From: an uncultured Prevotellaceae bacterium
Lineage (GTDB): Bacteria > Bacteroidota > Bacteroidia > Bacteroidales > Bacteroidaceae
DNA length: 64,000 nucleotides
Assembly (NCBI GenBank): GCA_946184125.1
Contig: CAMHEL010000002.1
Location: 1 to 64,000 of the forward strand
Direction: 5' to 3'
The first letter of the stretch is position 1. Each line of letters begins with the position of its first letter. The notes under the pieces were generated by a model, which was not told the DNA's origin, did no database searches, and was given only the letters and a program-made list of their open reading frames with translations. A program made the position numbers and the translations under genes. Positions 27,501 through 35,545 of the stretch are shown here, piece by piece.

Positions 27501-27631
27501 TGATAGTCTCCGATGGCCAGCCGCCAACCGCTGTTGAAATTCAACTTTTGCCGTTCGGCACCGCTCGCTGGGAGCACGCACGCAACAAATACCAAGAACA
27601 AATAGAATGGAGTTGTTTTTAGGTTTGCCAT
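24536..27631 (-). CDS. glycoside hydrolase family 2 protein (beta-galactosidase-like), secreted
   Basis: Signal MANLKTTPFYLFLVFVACVLPASG; GEGKIWLNDRVMMVHGYAQRTSNEWPG; NRNNPSILFYESGNESIS; DNSWTYHSREYQSRYQWNDRNFN. Confidence 0.87.
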   Translation of the reverse strand: MANLKTTPFYLFLVFVACVLPASGAERQKLNFNSGWRLAIGDYQEAMKPEFDDSRWQQVTLPYAFNGDEAFRKDIVDLTDTVVWYRKTFDLAEVAGKKVFVEFEGVRQGADFYLNGHHLGYSENGVMACGFDLTPYLSDTVRSDDGRMISRNVLAVRCDNSWTYHSREYQSRYQWNDRNFNANYGGIPKNVYLHVTDRLYQTLPLYSILGTTGTYVYATDFDIEGRRAVVHAESQVRNEDTRERSFTFCAQVIDADGLEVARFDGDRVTLHPGETRIVKTQKMVEGLHFWSWGYGYLYQVRTMLKSDDGSVADCVVNRTGFRKTKYGEGKIWLNDRVMMVHGYAQRTSNEWPGVGISVPAWLSDYSNDLMVKSGANMVRWMHITPWKQDVESCDRVGLPQAMPAGDAEKDVEGPRWQQRRDVMRDAIIYNRNNPSILFYESGNESISREHMIEMKAIRDEYDPHGGRAIGSREMLDIDEAEYGGEMLYINKSKKHPMWAMEYCRDEGLRKYWDEYSYPYHKEGDGPLYRGKPALEYNHNMDQFAVEMVRRWYDYWRERPGTGTRVSSGGVKIVFSDTNTHHRGESNYRTSGVTDAMRIPKDAYFAHQVMWNGWVEPETPQTYIVGHWNYGDTEHVRKTEKAAAVVKPVYVVSTADEVELFLNGRSLGKGRQSYRYLFTFDDVAFEPGTLEAVASDGSRYKIETSGEPYQLKITTIENPEGMKADGADMVLFQVEAVDRQGRRCPLDNRMVHFEFWGEGKWIGGIGTRNNEAMQRPDDNRPSGLLDAAATKNISDNYVGAMHLPLECGVNRVLVRSTTHPGEIRFAASAAGVKPAYSVVMTHAVDTEKSLPHLTLKGRLDRGMTPSAPSYQEQAREVEIVSAEAGCDTDHAANSFDDNELSEWKNDGRLSTAWVTYRLARKTVIDDICLKLTGWRLRSYPLEVYAGKQLIWSGETERSLGYVHLKPTQRVKANEFTIRLKGAGKDKDAFGGIVEVAEPAAGELDLFKAANGADSKNELRIVEIEFNERIVKP

Positions 27632-27852
27632 ATCTGTCAGTGTTTTTGTAGATTTCTTCTTGTTACCAAACAAAGTAGGTTGTTGTTTGCAAAAAAACAC
27701 AATTTGGATAAAACTACCAAAAATATGTCCAACAACCTTGGTCTTTTGTCAAAAATCAAGTTATTTTCGGAAGTGTGATGAATATCGGCTACTCACACCA
27801 CTTCACATTTTCCTTGAATAGGAAACTGCAAAATCGGGAAAAAACATATTTT

Positions 27853-27869
27853 TGTGTAAGAATGACACA
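27853..27869. promoter_or_regulatory. putative operator 1, TGTGTAAGAATGACACA
   Basis: Imperfect palindrome; 13/17 identical to the site at 27906-27922. Confidence 0.5.
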
Positions 27870-27875
27870 AGAATA

Positions 27876-27907
27876 TTTGGAGAATTGAAAATAAAGCAGT
27901 AATTTTG
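27876..27907 (+). promoter_or_regulatory. Bacteroidetes sigma-ABfr-type promoter: TTTG (27876-27879), 20 nt, TAATTTTG (27900-27907)
   Basis: Both consensus elements at the expected spacing upstream of the NUDIX regulator. Confidence 0.75.
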
Positions 27908-27922
27908 CGTGAAAATAACACA
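27906..27922. promoter_or_regulatory. putative operator 2, TGCGTGAAAATAACACA
   Basis: Similar to operator 1; overlaps the predicted transcription start. Confidence 0.5.
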
Positions 27923-27937
27923 TAAAAACTAAAAGCA

Positions 27938-28636
27938 ATGGAAACAAAAAAGGGAACCTACACGTATGAATACCCACATCCGAGTGTGACCACCGACTGC
28001 GTGATATTCGGATTTGACGGCACAAAACTTAAAGTTCTGCTCGTTGAGCGAGGCATAGAGCCCTACAAGGGGCGCTGGGCTTTCCCGGGGGGATTTCTTA
28101 AAATGGACGAATCTGCCGAGACAGGAGCATTGAGAGAACTCCAAGAAGAGACAGGTCTTAAAGGAGCGTATATCAAACAGTTCCACACCTTCTCCGACCC
28201 GAACCGAGACCCCCGGGAGCGGGTGCTGACCGTGGCCTACTATGCCTTAGTGAGGATGCAGGAGGTGAAAGGCGGCGACGATGCCGCAAAGGCCGAATGG
28301 TTCGCTCTGGACGAGGTGCCATCGCTTGCTTTTGACCACGACCTCATCCTGAGGATGGCACTGAAAGAACTGCGCCGGCAGATACACTTCGAACCTATAG
28401 GATTTGAACTGCTGCCGGAGAAATTCACCATCAAGGAACTTCAGCTGCTCTATGAAGCCATCCTTGACGTGAAATTCGACCGCCGCAACTTCTACAACAA
28501 GATGAAACACCTGGAAATTCTCACACAACTGGATGAGACGGTGTTCAACTCACCCAAAAAGGAAGCTTTCCTCTTCAAATTCAATCCTAAAAAATATAAT
28601 GAACTGAAACAGAAAGGCTTTAGACTGGAGTTCTGA
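27938..28636 (+). CDS. NUDIX-domain transcriptional regulator (AraR/NrtR-like; NUDIX plus winged helix)
   Basis: GGFLKMDESAETGALRELQEETGL Nudix box; C-terminal FTIKELQLLYEAILDVKFDRRNFYNKMKHLEIL wHTH. Confidence 0.85.
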   Translation: METKKGTYTYEYPHPSVTTDCVIFGFDGTKLKVLLVERGIEPYKGRWAFPGGFLKMDESAETGALRELQEETGLKGAYIKQFHTFSDPNRDPRERVLTVAYYALVRMQEVKGGDDAAKAEWFALDEVPSLAFDHDLILRMALKELRRQIHFEPIGFELLPEKFTIKELQLLYEAILDVKFDRRNFYNKMKHLEILTQLDETVFNSPKKEAFLFKFNPKKYNELKQKGFRLEF

Positions 28637-28689
28637 CCACCAGATAGCAATCAAACGTTCTTTCATATAACCGTCCGCTACTTACCATA

Positions 28690-29736
28690 ATGATAATGCG
28701 CTATTTTTCCATTCTTCTATGCATGTTGCTCCACTGGGGCACCATCCATGGCCAGTCGCCCCAACCTTTCTGGTTGGGTGCCGACATCAGTGGCACCACC
28801 CAACTGGAAGCCTTCGGGCAGAAACTCTACAACGACCGTGGAGAAATCACCGAGAACACCGCCCTTATGCACCAATATGGCCTCAACGCCATCAGGTTGC
28901 GCGTATGGGTCAATCCACGTGGTGGGTTCTGCGGAAAAGAAGATGTGCTGGCGATGGCCAAGCGTGCCAGGTACTATGGCATGGCTGTGATGATCGACTT
29001 CCACTACAGCGACTGGTGGGCCGACCCCGGCAAACAACATATCCCAGCAGCATGGCAGTACCTCAAATACGATGAGATGCGAATGCAACTTGCAGCACAC
29101 ACCGAAGAGGTGCTGCAACTGCTCAAGGACAACCATATCGATGTGCGCTGGGTGCAGGTGGGCAATGAAACCACACACGGCTTCCTCTGGCCCATGGGAC
29201 GTGCGGAGGAAAACATGGGGCAATATGCCGGACTCACCAAGGCGGGATGCGATGCCGTCAAGAAAGTCTTTCCTGAGGCGAAAGTCATCATACACCTCGA
29301 CGCCGGATGCGACCCCAAGCGATACGACTTCATTTTCGACGGACTGAGGAATAATGGCGTGGAGTGGGACCTCATAGGCGTCAGCGTCTATCCTTACTGG
29401 GACAAAGAGGCGGGACTGGAGAAAGACGCGGAAGGCACGCTACGCGACTTCACGGCCAATATCCGGCGCATGTATGAGAAATACGGCACGGAATCGATGG
29501 TCGTGGAAACGGGCGTCGACGCACGCACGCCAGAAGAGAGCAAAATCATAATGGCCGACATCCTCGATGCAGCCCTCAACCGGTGCGATGGACATTGTAA
29601 AGGGGTGTTCTACTGGGCTCCGGAACTTGAAGGCGCCTACGTCCTCGGTGCTTTTGCCAACCATCGACCCACAGTCATCATGGACGCATTCAGGACGTTC
29701 GCCGACAAGCACCTCTCCCCTACTCGTAAACCTTGA
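28690..29736 (+). CDS. arabinogalactan endo-beta-1,4-galactanase (GH53)
   Basis: FWLGADISGTTQLE; NAIRLRVWVNP; MIDFHYSDWWADPGKQHIPAAW; VQVGNETTHGFLWP; VVETG. Confidence 0.93.
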   Translation: MIMRYFSILLCMLLHWGTIHGQSPQPFWLGADISGTTQLEAFGQKLYNDRGEITENTALMHQYGLNAIRLRVWVNPRGGFCGKEDVLAMAKRARYYGMAVMIDFHYSDWWADPGKQHIPAAWQYLKYDEMRMQLAAHTEEVLQLLKDNHIDVRWVQVGNETTHGFLWPMGRAEENMGQYAGLTKAGCDAVKKVFPEAKVIIHLDAGCDPKRYDFIFDGLRNNGVEWDLIGVSVYPYWDKEAGLEKDAEGTLRDFTANIRRMYEKYGTESMVVETGVDARTPEESKIIMADILDAALNRCDGHCKGVFYWAPELEGAYVLGAFANHRPTVIMDAFRTFADKHLSPTRKP

Positions 29737-30781
29737 TTTCCTGTTGGCCCGTCAGTGCCCTGTACACATTATGAGCCAAAGCGGTCAGCTCATCCTCTCC
29801 GGGATAGATGACCACAGGAGCCAGATAGGACAAACGGCGGATCAAACCCTCGGTCACATATTTGCTCTGCGACATGGCGCCTGTGAGGATTACTGCGTCA
29901 ACATGGCCATTGGTCACTGGAGCAAGAGAGCCTAAATAGCGGGCCACCTGATAAATCATCGCATCGAGAATTAGACGGGCATGCTCGTCGCCGTCCTTGA
30001 TGCGCTGCTCCACAACGCGCACGTCATTGGTGCCCAGATGGGCTGTCAAGCCACTGTGGCCGTTCACCTTGCGCAGCATCTCCTTCTCAGTGTACTGTCC
30101 ACTATAGCACAATTGCATCAACTGCACTGAGGGCAAAGTGCCCGCCCGGGAGGGGCTGAAAGGCCCGTCGCCACTGAGGGCGTCGCTGCAAGCTATGGCC
30201 CTGCCATTGTGGTGCATGGCAAAGGAAATGCCACTGCCCAGATGACACACGATGAGGTCCTGTTCCTCGTAACGAACACCATGTTCATGGCAATAGCGCT
30301 TGGCTATCTCACGCTGGTTGAGCGCATGCCAGATGGTCTGGTGGGGTATCTCAGGAACACCAGTGATGCGTGCCACATCCTCCAATTCATCGACAACACC
30401 AGGGTCGACAGTGAAGGCACGACAGCCCGGTATCTCCTGAGCAATGCTCAAGGCAATAAGAGACCCAAGATTGCAGGCATGGTGCAGACGGGGGTGCTTC
30501 GTGTCCTCTATCACTTTCTCGTTGAGTTCGTAAACTCCACTCTCGATGGGTTTCACAAGACCGCCACGGCCCACCACCACATCGAAATCCATGCCAAAGC
30601 CCTGACGTTGCAGTTCCTCTATCAGTTTCTCTTTACGATAGTCGAACTCATCCATGATGAACGGATAGCGGCACAACTCCTCAAAAGGATGGTTGATACA
30701 GGCATGCATGACAATTTCCTCATCCACAAATACACCGACCTTTGTGGAAATCATGCCCGGATTGATGGCAAGTATTCTCAT
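29720..30781 (-). CDS. buk: butyrate kinase
   Basis: ILAINPGMISTKVGVF; GRGGLVKPIESGVYELN; HLGSGISFAMHHNGRAIACSDALSGDGPFSPSRAGTLP. Confidence 0.93.
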   Translation of the reverse strand: MRILAINPGMISTKVGVFVDEEIVMHACINHPFEELCRYPFIMDEFDYRKEKLIEELQRQGFGMDFDVVVGRGGLVKPIESGVYELNEKVIEDTKHPRLHHACNLGSLIALSIAQEIPGCRAFTVDPGVVDELEDVARITGVPEIPHQTIWHALNQREIAKRYCHEHGVRYEEQDLIVCHLGSGISFAMHHNGRAIACSDALSGDGPFSPSRAGTLPSVQLMQLCYSGQYTEKEMLRKVNGHSGLTAHLGTNDVRVVEQRIKDGDEHARLILDAMIYQVARYLGSLAPVTNGHVDAVILTGAMSQSKYVTEGLIRRLSYLAPVVIYPGEDELTALAHNVYRALTGQQEIKVYE

Positions 30782-30842
30782 AAAGTAAGATATTTTAGGT
30801 TAACAGACCGGCCATGAAGCCGAATTCGCTGAATAGAATACG

Positions 30843-30850
30843 CAAATTTA
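30843..30850 (-). promoter_or_regulatory. Bacteroidetes -7 promoter element (TAAATTTG) for buk
   Basis: CAAATTTA on + strand upstream of buk. Confidence 0.5.
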
Positions 30851-30894
30851 TGAAAAAAGCGCCAAACGTGCAAACAAATCGTGAAATTTTTGAT

Positions 30895-30918
30895 AAAAAG
30901 TTGCGATGACATCGCAAC
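30895..30918 (-). terminator. intrinsic terminator downstream of xseA
   Basis: GTTGCGAT-gtc-ATCGCAAC stem followed by TTTTT on the minus strand. Confidence 0.65.
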
Positions 30919-30989
30919 AAACGGAACGAGAATGGTGTTTTGGGGATGAATCTTCGAAATATCGGAATATCGAAAGACCAAATACTTAA

Positions 30990-31028
30990 TCTATAATCCA
31001 AAATACCATATCTATAATCCAAAATACC
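30990..31028. repeat. direct repeat, 2 x TCTATAATCCAAAATACC (21-bp period)
   Basis: 30990-31007 and 31011-31028 identical over 18 bp. Confidence 0.9.
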
Positions 31029-31032
31029 TTTC

Positions 31033-32325
31033 TCATTTCACGACCGACCGTATCTCGCCGTTGCTCAGACGGGTCTCAATGGTGTCGCCTGCTGACAATG
31101 AACTGGCATCGCGCACCGCTTTCCCTTGATGCAACGTGATGCTGTAACCCCTGTCAAGGATACGCTGAGGGTCGAGAGCTGTCGTGCGCTGGGTAAGCAA
31201 TTCCAACCGGTGTCGTTCGCTCATCATCTTACGCTCGATGGCAGGTTGCAGCCGGCTCTCAAGTTGCCTGACCACCTCGCCATTACGCTCTAACTTGGAG
31301 AGGAGGGCCATTGACATGCGATGCTGGAGATGGTCGAGACGGGAGGTCTGCGCCGTACGCACCACAGCGAAGAGCGAGGGGATGCGAACAGATAGGTGCT
31401 CTATGCGATTGGTCTCCGTTCGCATGCGCTGTTCCACATATCTTACGATTCGCTCTCGTGCATTGTCGATGAGCATATCCACTTGGTGAAGATGGTCGAT
31501 AAGGAAGGCTGCGGCAGCGGTGGGAGTCTTCACGCGGACCTTGGCAATCATGTCGAGAACGCTCTCGTCGCGCTCATGGCCTATGGCTGTGATGACAGGC
31601 AATGGGAAATTCGCTACATTACGGGCAAGGTCAAGGGCATCGAAACCAGAGAGGTCGCTCGTGGCGCCTCCTCCACGGGTAATCACCACACAGTCGAAAA
31701 GGTCTTGCTGTTCGTGAATGCGGTTGAGGGCTGATATCACACTCGACTCCACCTCTTCGCCCTGCATAACAGCGGTGAAAAGTGTCGTTGTGAAATAATA
31801 GCCAAACTCATTGGTGGCAAGTTGGTTGGTGAAATCTCCATAGCCGGCGGCACCTGCCGAGGAGATGACGGCTATGCGCTGCGTGAAGATGGGCAGGGGG
31901 AGGTTGTGGTTGTCGTCGAACACCCCCTCGGCCTTGAGTTGCCTCACAATGGCCTGCCGCTTACGTGCCATGTCGCCGAGTGTGAAGGTGGGGTCGATAT
32001 TCTCGATTATCCACGAGAAGCCATAGTTTTCATGAAACTGTGCGTGAACCTGGAAAAGCGTCTTCATCCCCCTGGAGAGCGGCATCTGGGCCACCTGTTC
32101 GAAATGGCGGCGCACGATGTTCCATTTTGTACGCCAGCAACATGCGTGGGCTTTGGCAATGGGCGTGTTGGTACGCTCGTCTTTCTCGATGAGTTCGATG
32201 TAGCAATGCCCACCAACCTCACGAAGTTCACTAATCTCTGCCTTTACCCAATACCACTTGGGCAGATAACTCTCCAGCACGTCACGAACAAGGCCGTTGA
32301 GTTCGGATAACGATAAATATGACAT
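31033..32325 (-). CDS. xseA: exodeoxyribonuclease VII large subunit
   Basis: YLSLSELNGLVRDVLESYLPKWYWVKAEISEL; VITRGGGATSDLSGFDALDLARNVANFPLPVITAIGHERDESVLDMIA. Confidence 0.95.
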   Translation of the reverse strand: MSYLSLSELNGLVRDVLESYLPKWYWVKAEISELREVGGHCYIELIEKDERTNTPIAKAHACCWRTKWNIVRRHFEQVAQMPLSRGMKTLFQVHAQFHENYGFSWIIENIDPTFTLGDMARKRQAIVRQLKAEGVFDDNHNLPLPIFTQRIAVISSAGAAGYGDFTNQLATNEFGYYFTTTLFTAVMQGEEVESSVISALNRIHEQQDLFDCVVITRGGGATSDLSGFDALDLARNVANFPLPVITAIGHERDESVLDMIAKVRVKTPTAAAAFLIDHLHQVDMLIDNARERIVRYVEQRMRTETNRIEHLSVRIPSLFAVVRTAQTSRLDHLQHRMSMALLSKLERNGEVVRQLESRLQPAIERKMMSERHRLELLTQRTTALDPQRILDRGYSITLHQGKAVRDASSLSAGDTIETRLSNGEIRSVVK

Positions 32326-32358
32326 TTAGGTTTGAGGTTTGAGGTTTGAGGTTTGAGA
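32324..32358. repeat. five-copy heptamer array (atttagg tttgagg tttgagg tttgagg tttgaga) abutting the xseA start codon
   Basis: 7-bp register read directly. Confidence 0.8.
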
Positions 32359-32593
32359 TTTTTGATTAGATGCTTGCATTTTATGTTTCCAACCAAGGAA
32401 AATCATCCTTTTTACACGATTTATGATTAGATGATGAGAATTTTGAATTCAATATTCCGGTATGTCGGTATTCCGGTATCATCTTATTTCGTTATCACGC
32501 CATCACAATGAATTTTTCAAACTATTGACTAAACTGCTAAACTCCATAAAAAATCCTAAACTCCTTCAAGAGACTCCTTTTAATCCCCAAAAG

Positions 32594-34027
32594 CTATTTC
32601 TCATGCAACAGTTTATAGGCTTTTTCGAAATTGGGAATGCCGTAGCCGAAGACGTTATTGGGGGTGTCGGCATTGTCGCCGCTTCTCCGGATGGCATCCA
32701 TCACCTGATGGGCGGTTTTCTTAGGCGCTGATTGCCAAAGACATGCCACCATGCCCGAGATGATGGGAGCTGCGAACGATGTGCCCATGTCGTTGTTGAC
32801 CGACCCACGGCCCGAGATGACCGTGGCAGGACTGCCCAATGACATGATATCGGGTTTCACACGGCCATCCTCGGTGGGTCCCACCGACGAGAAGGTGGCG
32901 TTTATTCGCCGGAGATTGACAGCCCCGACGGCGAGGATATCCACAGCGTCGGCAGGGAAGTTGATTTTCTTCCATGTGCCCAGACCCTCGTTGCCCGCAC
33001 TGTTGACATGCACAATGCCTTTTGATGAAAGCATGGACGCCGTCCGGGAGATGAGCGCGTGACGGCCGTCAAGTTCAGCATATTTGTGATCGGTACTCTT
33101 GTCATCGAAGTCCTGGAAGCCAAGCGAACTGCTGATGATATCGACACCCACAGAGTCGGCGAACTCCGCTGCGGCAGTCCAGTAGTCCTCTTCTGCAAGA
33201 CTCTCGGTAGCTGTGTCCTCGGCACGGAGGAGCCAGAAGTCGGCTTCAGGTGACGTTCCCACAAACACTCCGGCGACATCGACAGCCATCGTCGAAAGCA
33301 CCTTCGTGCCATGGTCGTGCTCCTGGAAAATGTTCTCTGACTTGAAGGCCACGAAATCGCGTGTGCCCAAGATGTGCACATGACTCATAGCGGGAATTCG
33401 GTCAACATTCATGAAGCCGCCATCGAATACGGCGATGGTCATCCCCCTGCCACGATACCCCATCTGATGGAGGGGGCGGCCATTGACAAGGTCTATGTTC
33501 TGAGCGGCCATGCCATAGTCGGCATCCGTCTCACCATTCCATTTGTCAAGTTCCTTGTGATAGACGGAACGCGTGGATTTCTCTATCGAGTCGGGAGCGG
33601 TGAACACCTTGATGTAATCCGAGACGAATGGCAGTGCCGCCAATGTTTTCGCACGCGACATCTCACCTACCCTCACCAACACTGTGTTGTGCCATTTGCT
33701 CACGCACACCACCTCGACCCCTTCGATGCTTTTGATGCGCTCGATATAAGCAGGATTGACGGGCAAATCGGTACTGTCGACCGTGAGATGCTGGCGGATG
33801 CGGCGGTCCACGGCTTTTGGGGAAAGAAACTCAAGGGGGTTGTCTATGCGGTAGGGCGTGCCAGACTTGTCGGTAAGACTGAGACGGACGAGGAATGTCC
33901 GACCGCCGGGGAATTTCACCAAATTGTTCTCCTCTGCGCCAAGCCCTTCGGCCATGACCGATATACTGGACATCGATACGGCAAAGACGAGCATCACACG
34001 CATCAAACACTGGATGATGGATGTCAT
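32594..34027 (-). CDS. S8 family subtilisin-like serine peptidase, secreted
   Basis: AVFDGGF (Asp), EHDHGTKVLSTMA (His), DMGTSFAAPIISGMVA (Ser). Confidence 0.92.
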   Translation of the reverse strand: MTSIIQCLMRVMLVFAVSMSSISVMAEGLGAEENNLVKFPGGRTFLVRLSLTDKSGTPYRIDNPLEFLSPKAVDRRIRQHLTVDSTDLPVNPAYIERIKSIEGVEVVCVSKWHNTVLVRVGEMSRAKTLAALPFVSDYIKVFTAPDSIEKSTRSVYHKELDKWNGETDADYGMAAQNIDLVNGRPLHQMGYRGRGMTIAVFDGGFMNVDRIPAMSHVHILGTRDFVAFKSENIFQEHDHGTKVLSTMAVDVAGVFVGTSPEADFWLLRAEDTATESLAEEDYWTAAAEFADSVGVDIISSSLGFQDFDDKSTDHKYAELDGRHALISRTASMLSSKGIVHVNSAGNEGLGTWKKINFPADAVDILAVGAVNLRRINATFSSVGPTEDGRVKPDIMSLGSPATVISGRGSVNNDMGTSFAAPIISGMVACLWQSAPKKTAHQVMDAIRRSGDNADTPNNVFGYGIPNFEKAYKLLHEK

Positions 34028-34066
34028 AAGTCAGTATTTTTTAGAATAGGTTTCCGTTTTTCCCCA

Positions 34067-34074
34067 CAAAAGTA
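34067..34074 (-). promoter_or_regulatory. Bacteroidetes -7 promoter element (TACTTTTG) for the S8 peptidase
   Basis: CAAAAGTA on + strand. Confidence 0.55.
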
Positions 34075-34148
34075 GTGTTTTTTTGCCATATACGCCACAA
34101 AGTGGGGAAAAAACGTGCTTCAAGGGGAAAAATATGGGGAATTATGAT

Positions 34149-34156
34149 TAATTTTG
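34149..34156 (+). promoter_or_regulatory. Bacteroidetes -7 promoter element (TAATTTTG) for the MATE operon
   Basis: 25 nt upstream of ATG 34181; implies the start is 34181 rather than 34154. Confidence 0.55.
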
Positions 34157-34180
34157 CACTTCAAAAGAGAGCACACCATT

Positions 34181-35545
34181 ATGGATAACAAGAAAGCCAC
34201 TTTAGAACTGGGCACCAAACCCGTGGGCAAGTTGCTGATGCAATATGCGCTTCCGGCCATCATTGCCATGTCGGCCTCGTCACTATACAACATGGTCGAC
34301 AGCATCTTCATCGGGCAGGGTGTCGGCGCTCTTGCCATTTCCGGACTCGCCATCACCTTTCCTTTCATGAACCTTTCCGGGGCTTTCGGTGCGGCTATCG
34401 GAGTGGGCTCATCCACACTCATTTCCGTAAGGCTCGGACAGAAAGACTACGACACCGCGCTCCGCATTTTCGGCACATGCATTTGCCTTAACGTCATTCT
34501 CGGCGTGGTGTTTGCTTTCCTCTCCCTCGTTTTCCTCGACCCCATTCTCCTCTTCTTTGGAGCCAGCGAGCACACGCTTCCTTACGCGCGTGAGTACATG
34601 GAAATCATCTTGTTGGGCAATGTGGTCACTCACCTCTATTTGGGATTGAATGCCGTTCTCCGCTCGGCCAGCAAACCCCGTCAGGCGATGTTTGCCACTA
34701 TTTTCACCGTGGTACTCAACACCCTGCTCGACCCCCTCTTCATCTTCGTTTTCCACTGGGGTATCAAGGGAGCCGCCATCGCCACCGTCCTCTCACAGCT
34801 CATCGCTCTTGCCTGGCAGTTCCGACTGTTCTCCAACAAGAGTTTCATCGTCCACTTCGAACGGGGAATCTACTCCCTCAAACGCAGTATAGTGGGCAAT
34901 ATCCTTGGCATCGGCATGTCACCCTTCCTCATGCATGTCGCCTCATGCCTCATTGTCATCATTTTCAACAAGAGCCTGTACCACTATGGGGGCGACCTCG
35001 CCGTGGGGGCTTACGGCATCGTCAACCGCATATCCTTCCTTTTCTTCATGGTCATCTTCGGCCTCAACCAGGGGATGTCGCCCATTGCCGGCTACAACTA
35101 TGGCGCCATGCATTTCGACCGCCTTCTCCTCGTGGTGCGCTATGCAATGACGGGAGCCACCATCATCACCTGCATCGGATGGGTGGTGAGCGTCTTCTTT
35201 CCCTATTACTGCGCACGCCTCTTCACCACCGACACCACACTCATCAGTTTGGCAGAGCACGGACTGCGGATGGCCAACTTCGCCATCCCCGTAGTGGGAA
35301 GCCAGATGGTCATCACCATCTTCTTCCAGAGCATAGGCAAGGCAAAGATAAGCATCTTCCTCTCCCTTTCTCGGCAACTGCTCTTCCTGCTGCCCGTCCT
35401 GCTCTTCCTGCCGCCCATCATAGGCCTTGATGGAGTGTGGCTCTCGTTCCCCATATCCGATTTCATCGCTTTCCTCGTTTCCGTATTCATCATGACTCGG
35501 TATGTCAGACGGCTGAAGTTGCAACAAAACACATCTTTAACATGA
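34181..35545 (+). CDS. MATE family efflux transporter
   Basis: LELGTKPVGKLLMQYALPAIIAMSASSLYNMVDSIFIGQGVGALAISGLAITFP; 12-TM pattern. Confidence 0.94.
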   Translation: MDNKKATLELGTKPVGKLLMQYALPAIIAMSASSLYNMVDSIFIGQGVGALAISGLAITFPFMNLSGAFGAAIGVGSSTLISVRLGQKDYDTALRIFGTCICLNVILGVVFAFLSLVFLDPILLFFGASEHTLPYAREYMEIILLGNVVTHLYLGLNAVLRSASKPRQAMFATIFTVVLNTLLDPLFIFVFHWGIKGAAIATVLSQLIALAWQFRLFSNKSFIVHFERGIYSLKRSIVGNILGIGMSPFLMHVASCLIVIIFNKSLYHYGGDLAVGAYGIVNRISFLFFMVIFGLNQGMSPIAGYNYGAMHFDRLLLVVRYAMTGATIITCIGWVVSVFFPYYCARLFTTDTTLISLAEHGLRMANFAIPVVGSQMVITIFFQSIGKAKISIFLSLSRQLLFLLPVLLFLPPIIGLDGVWLSFPISDFIAFLVSVFIMTRYVRRLKLQQNTSLT

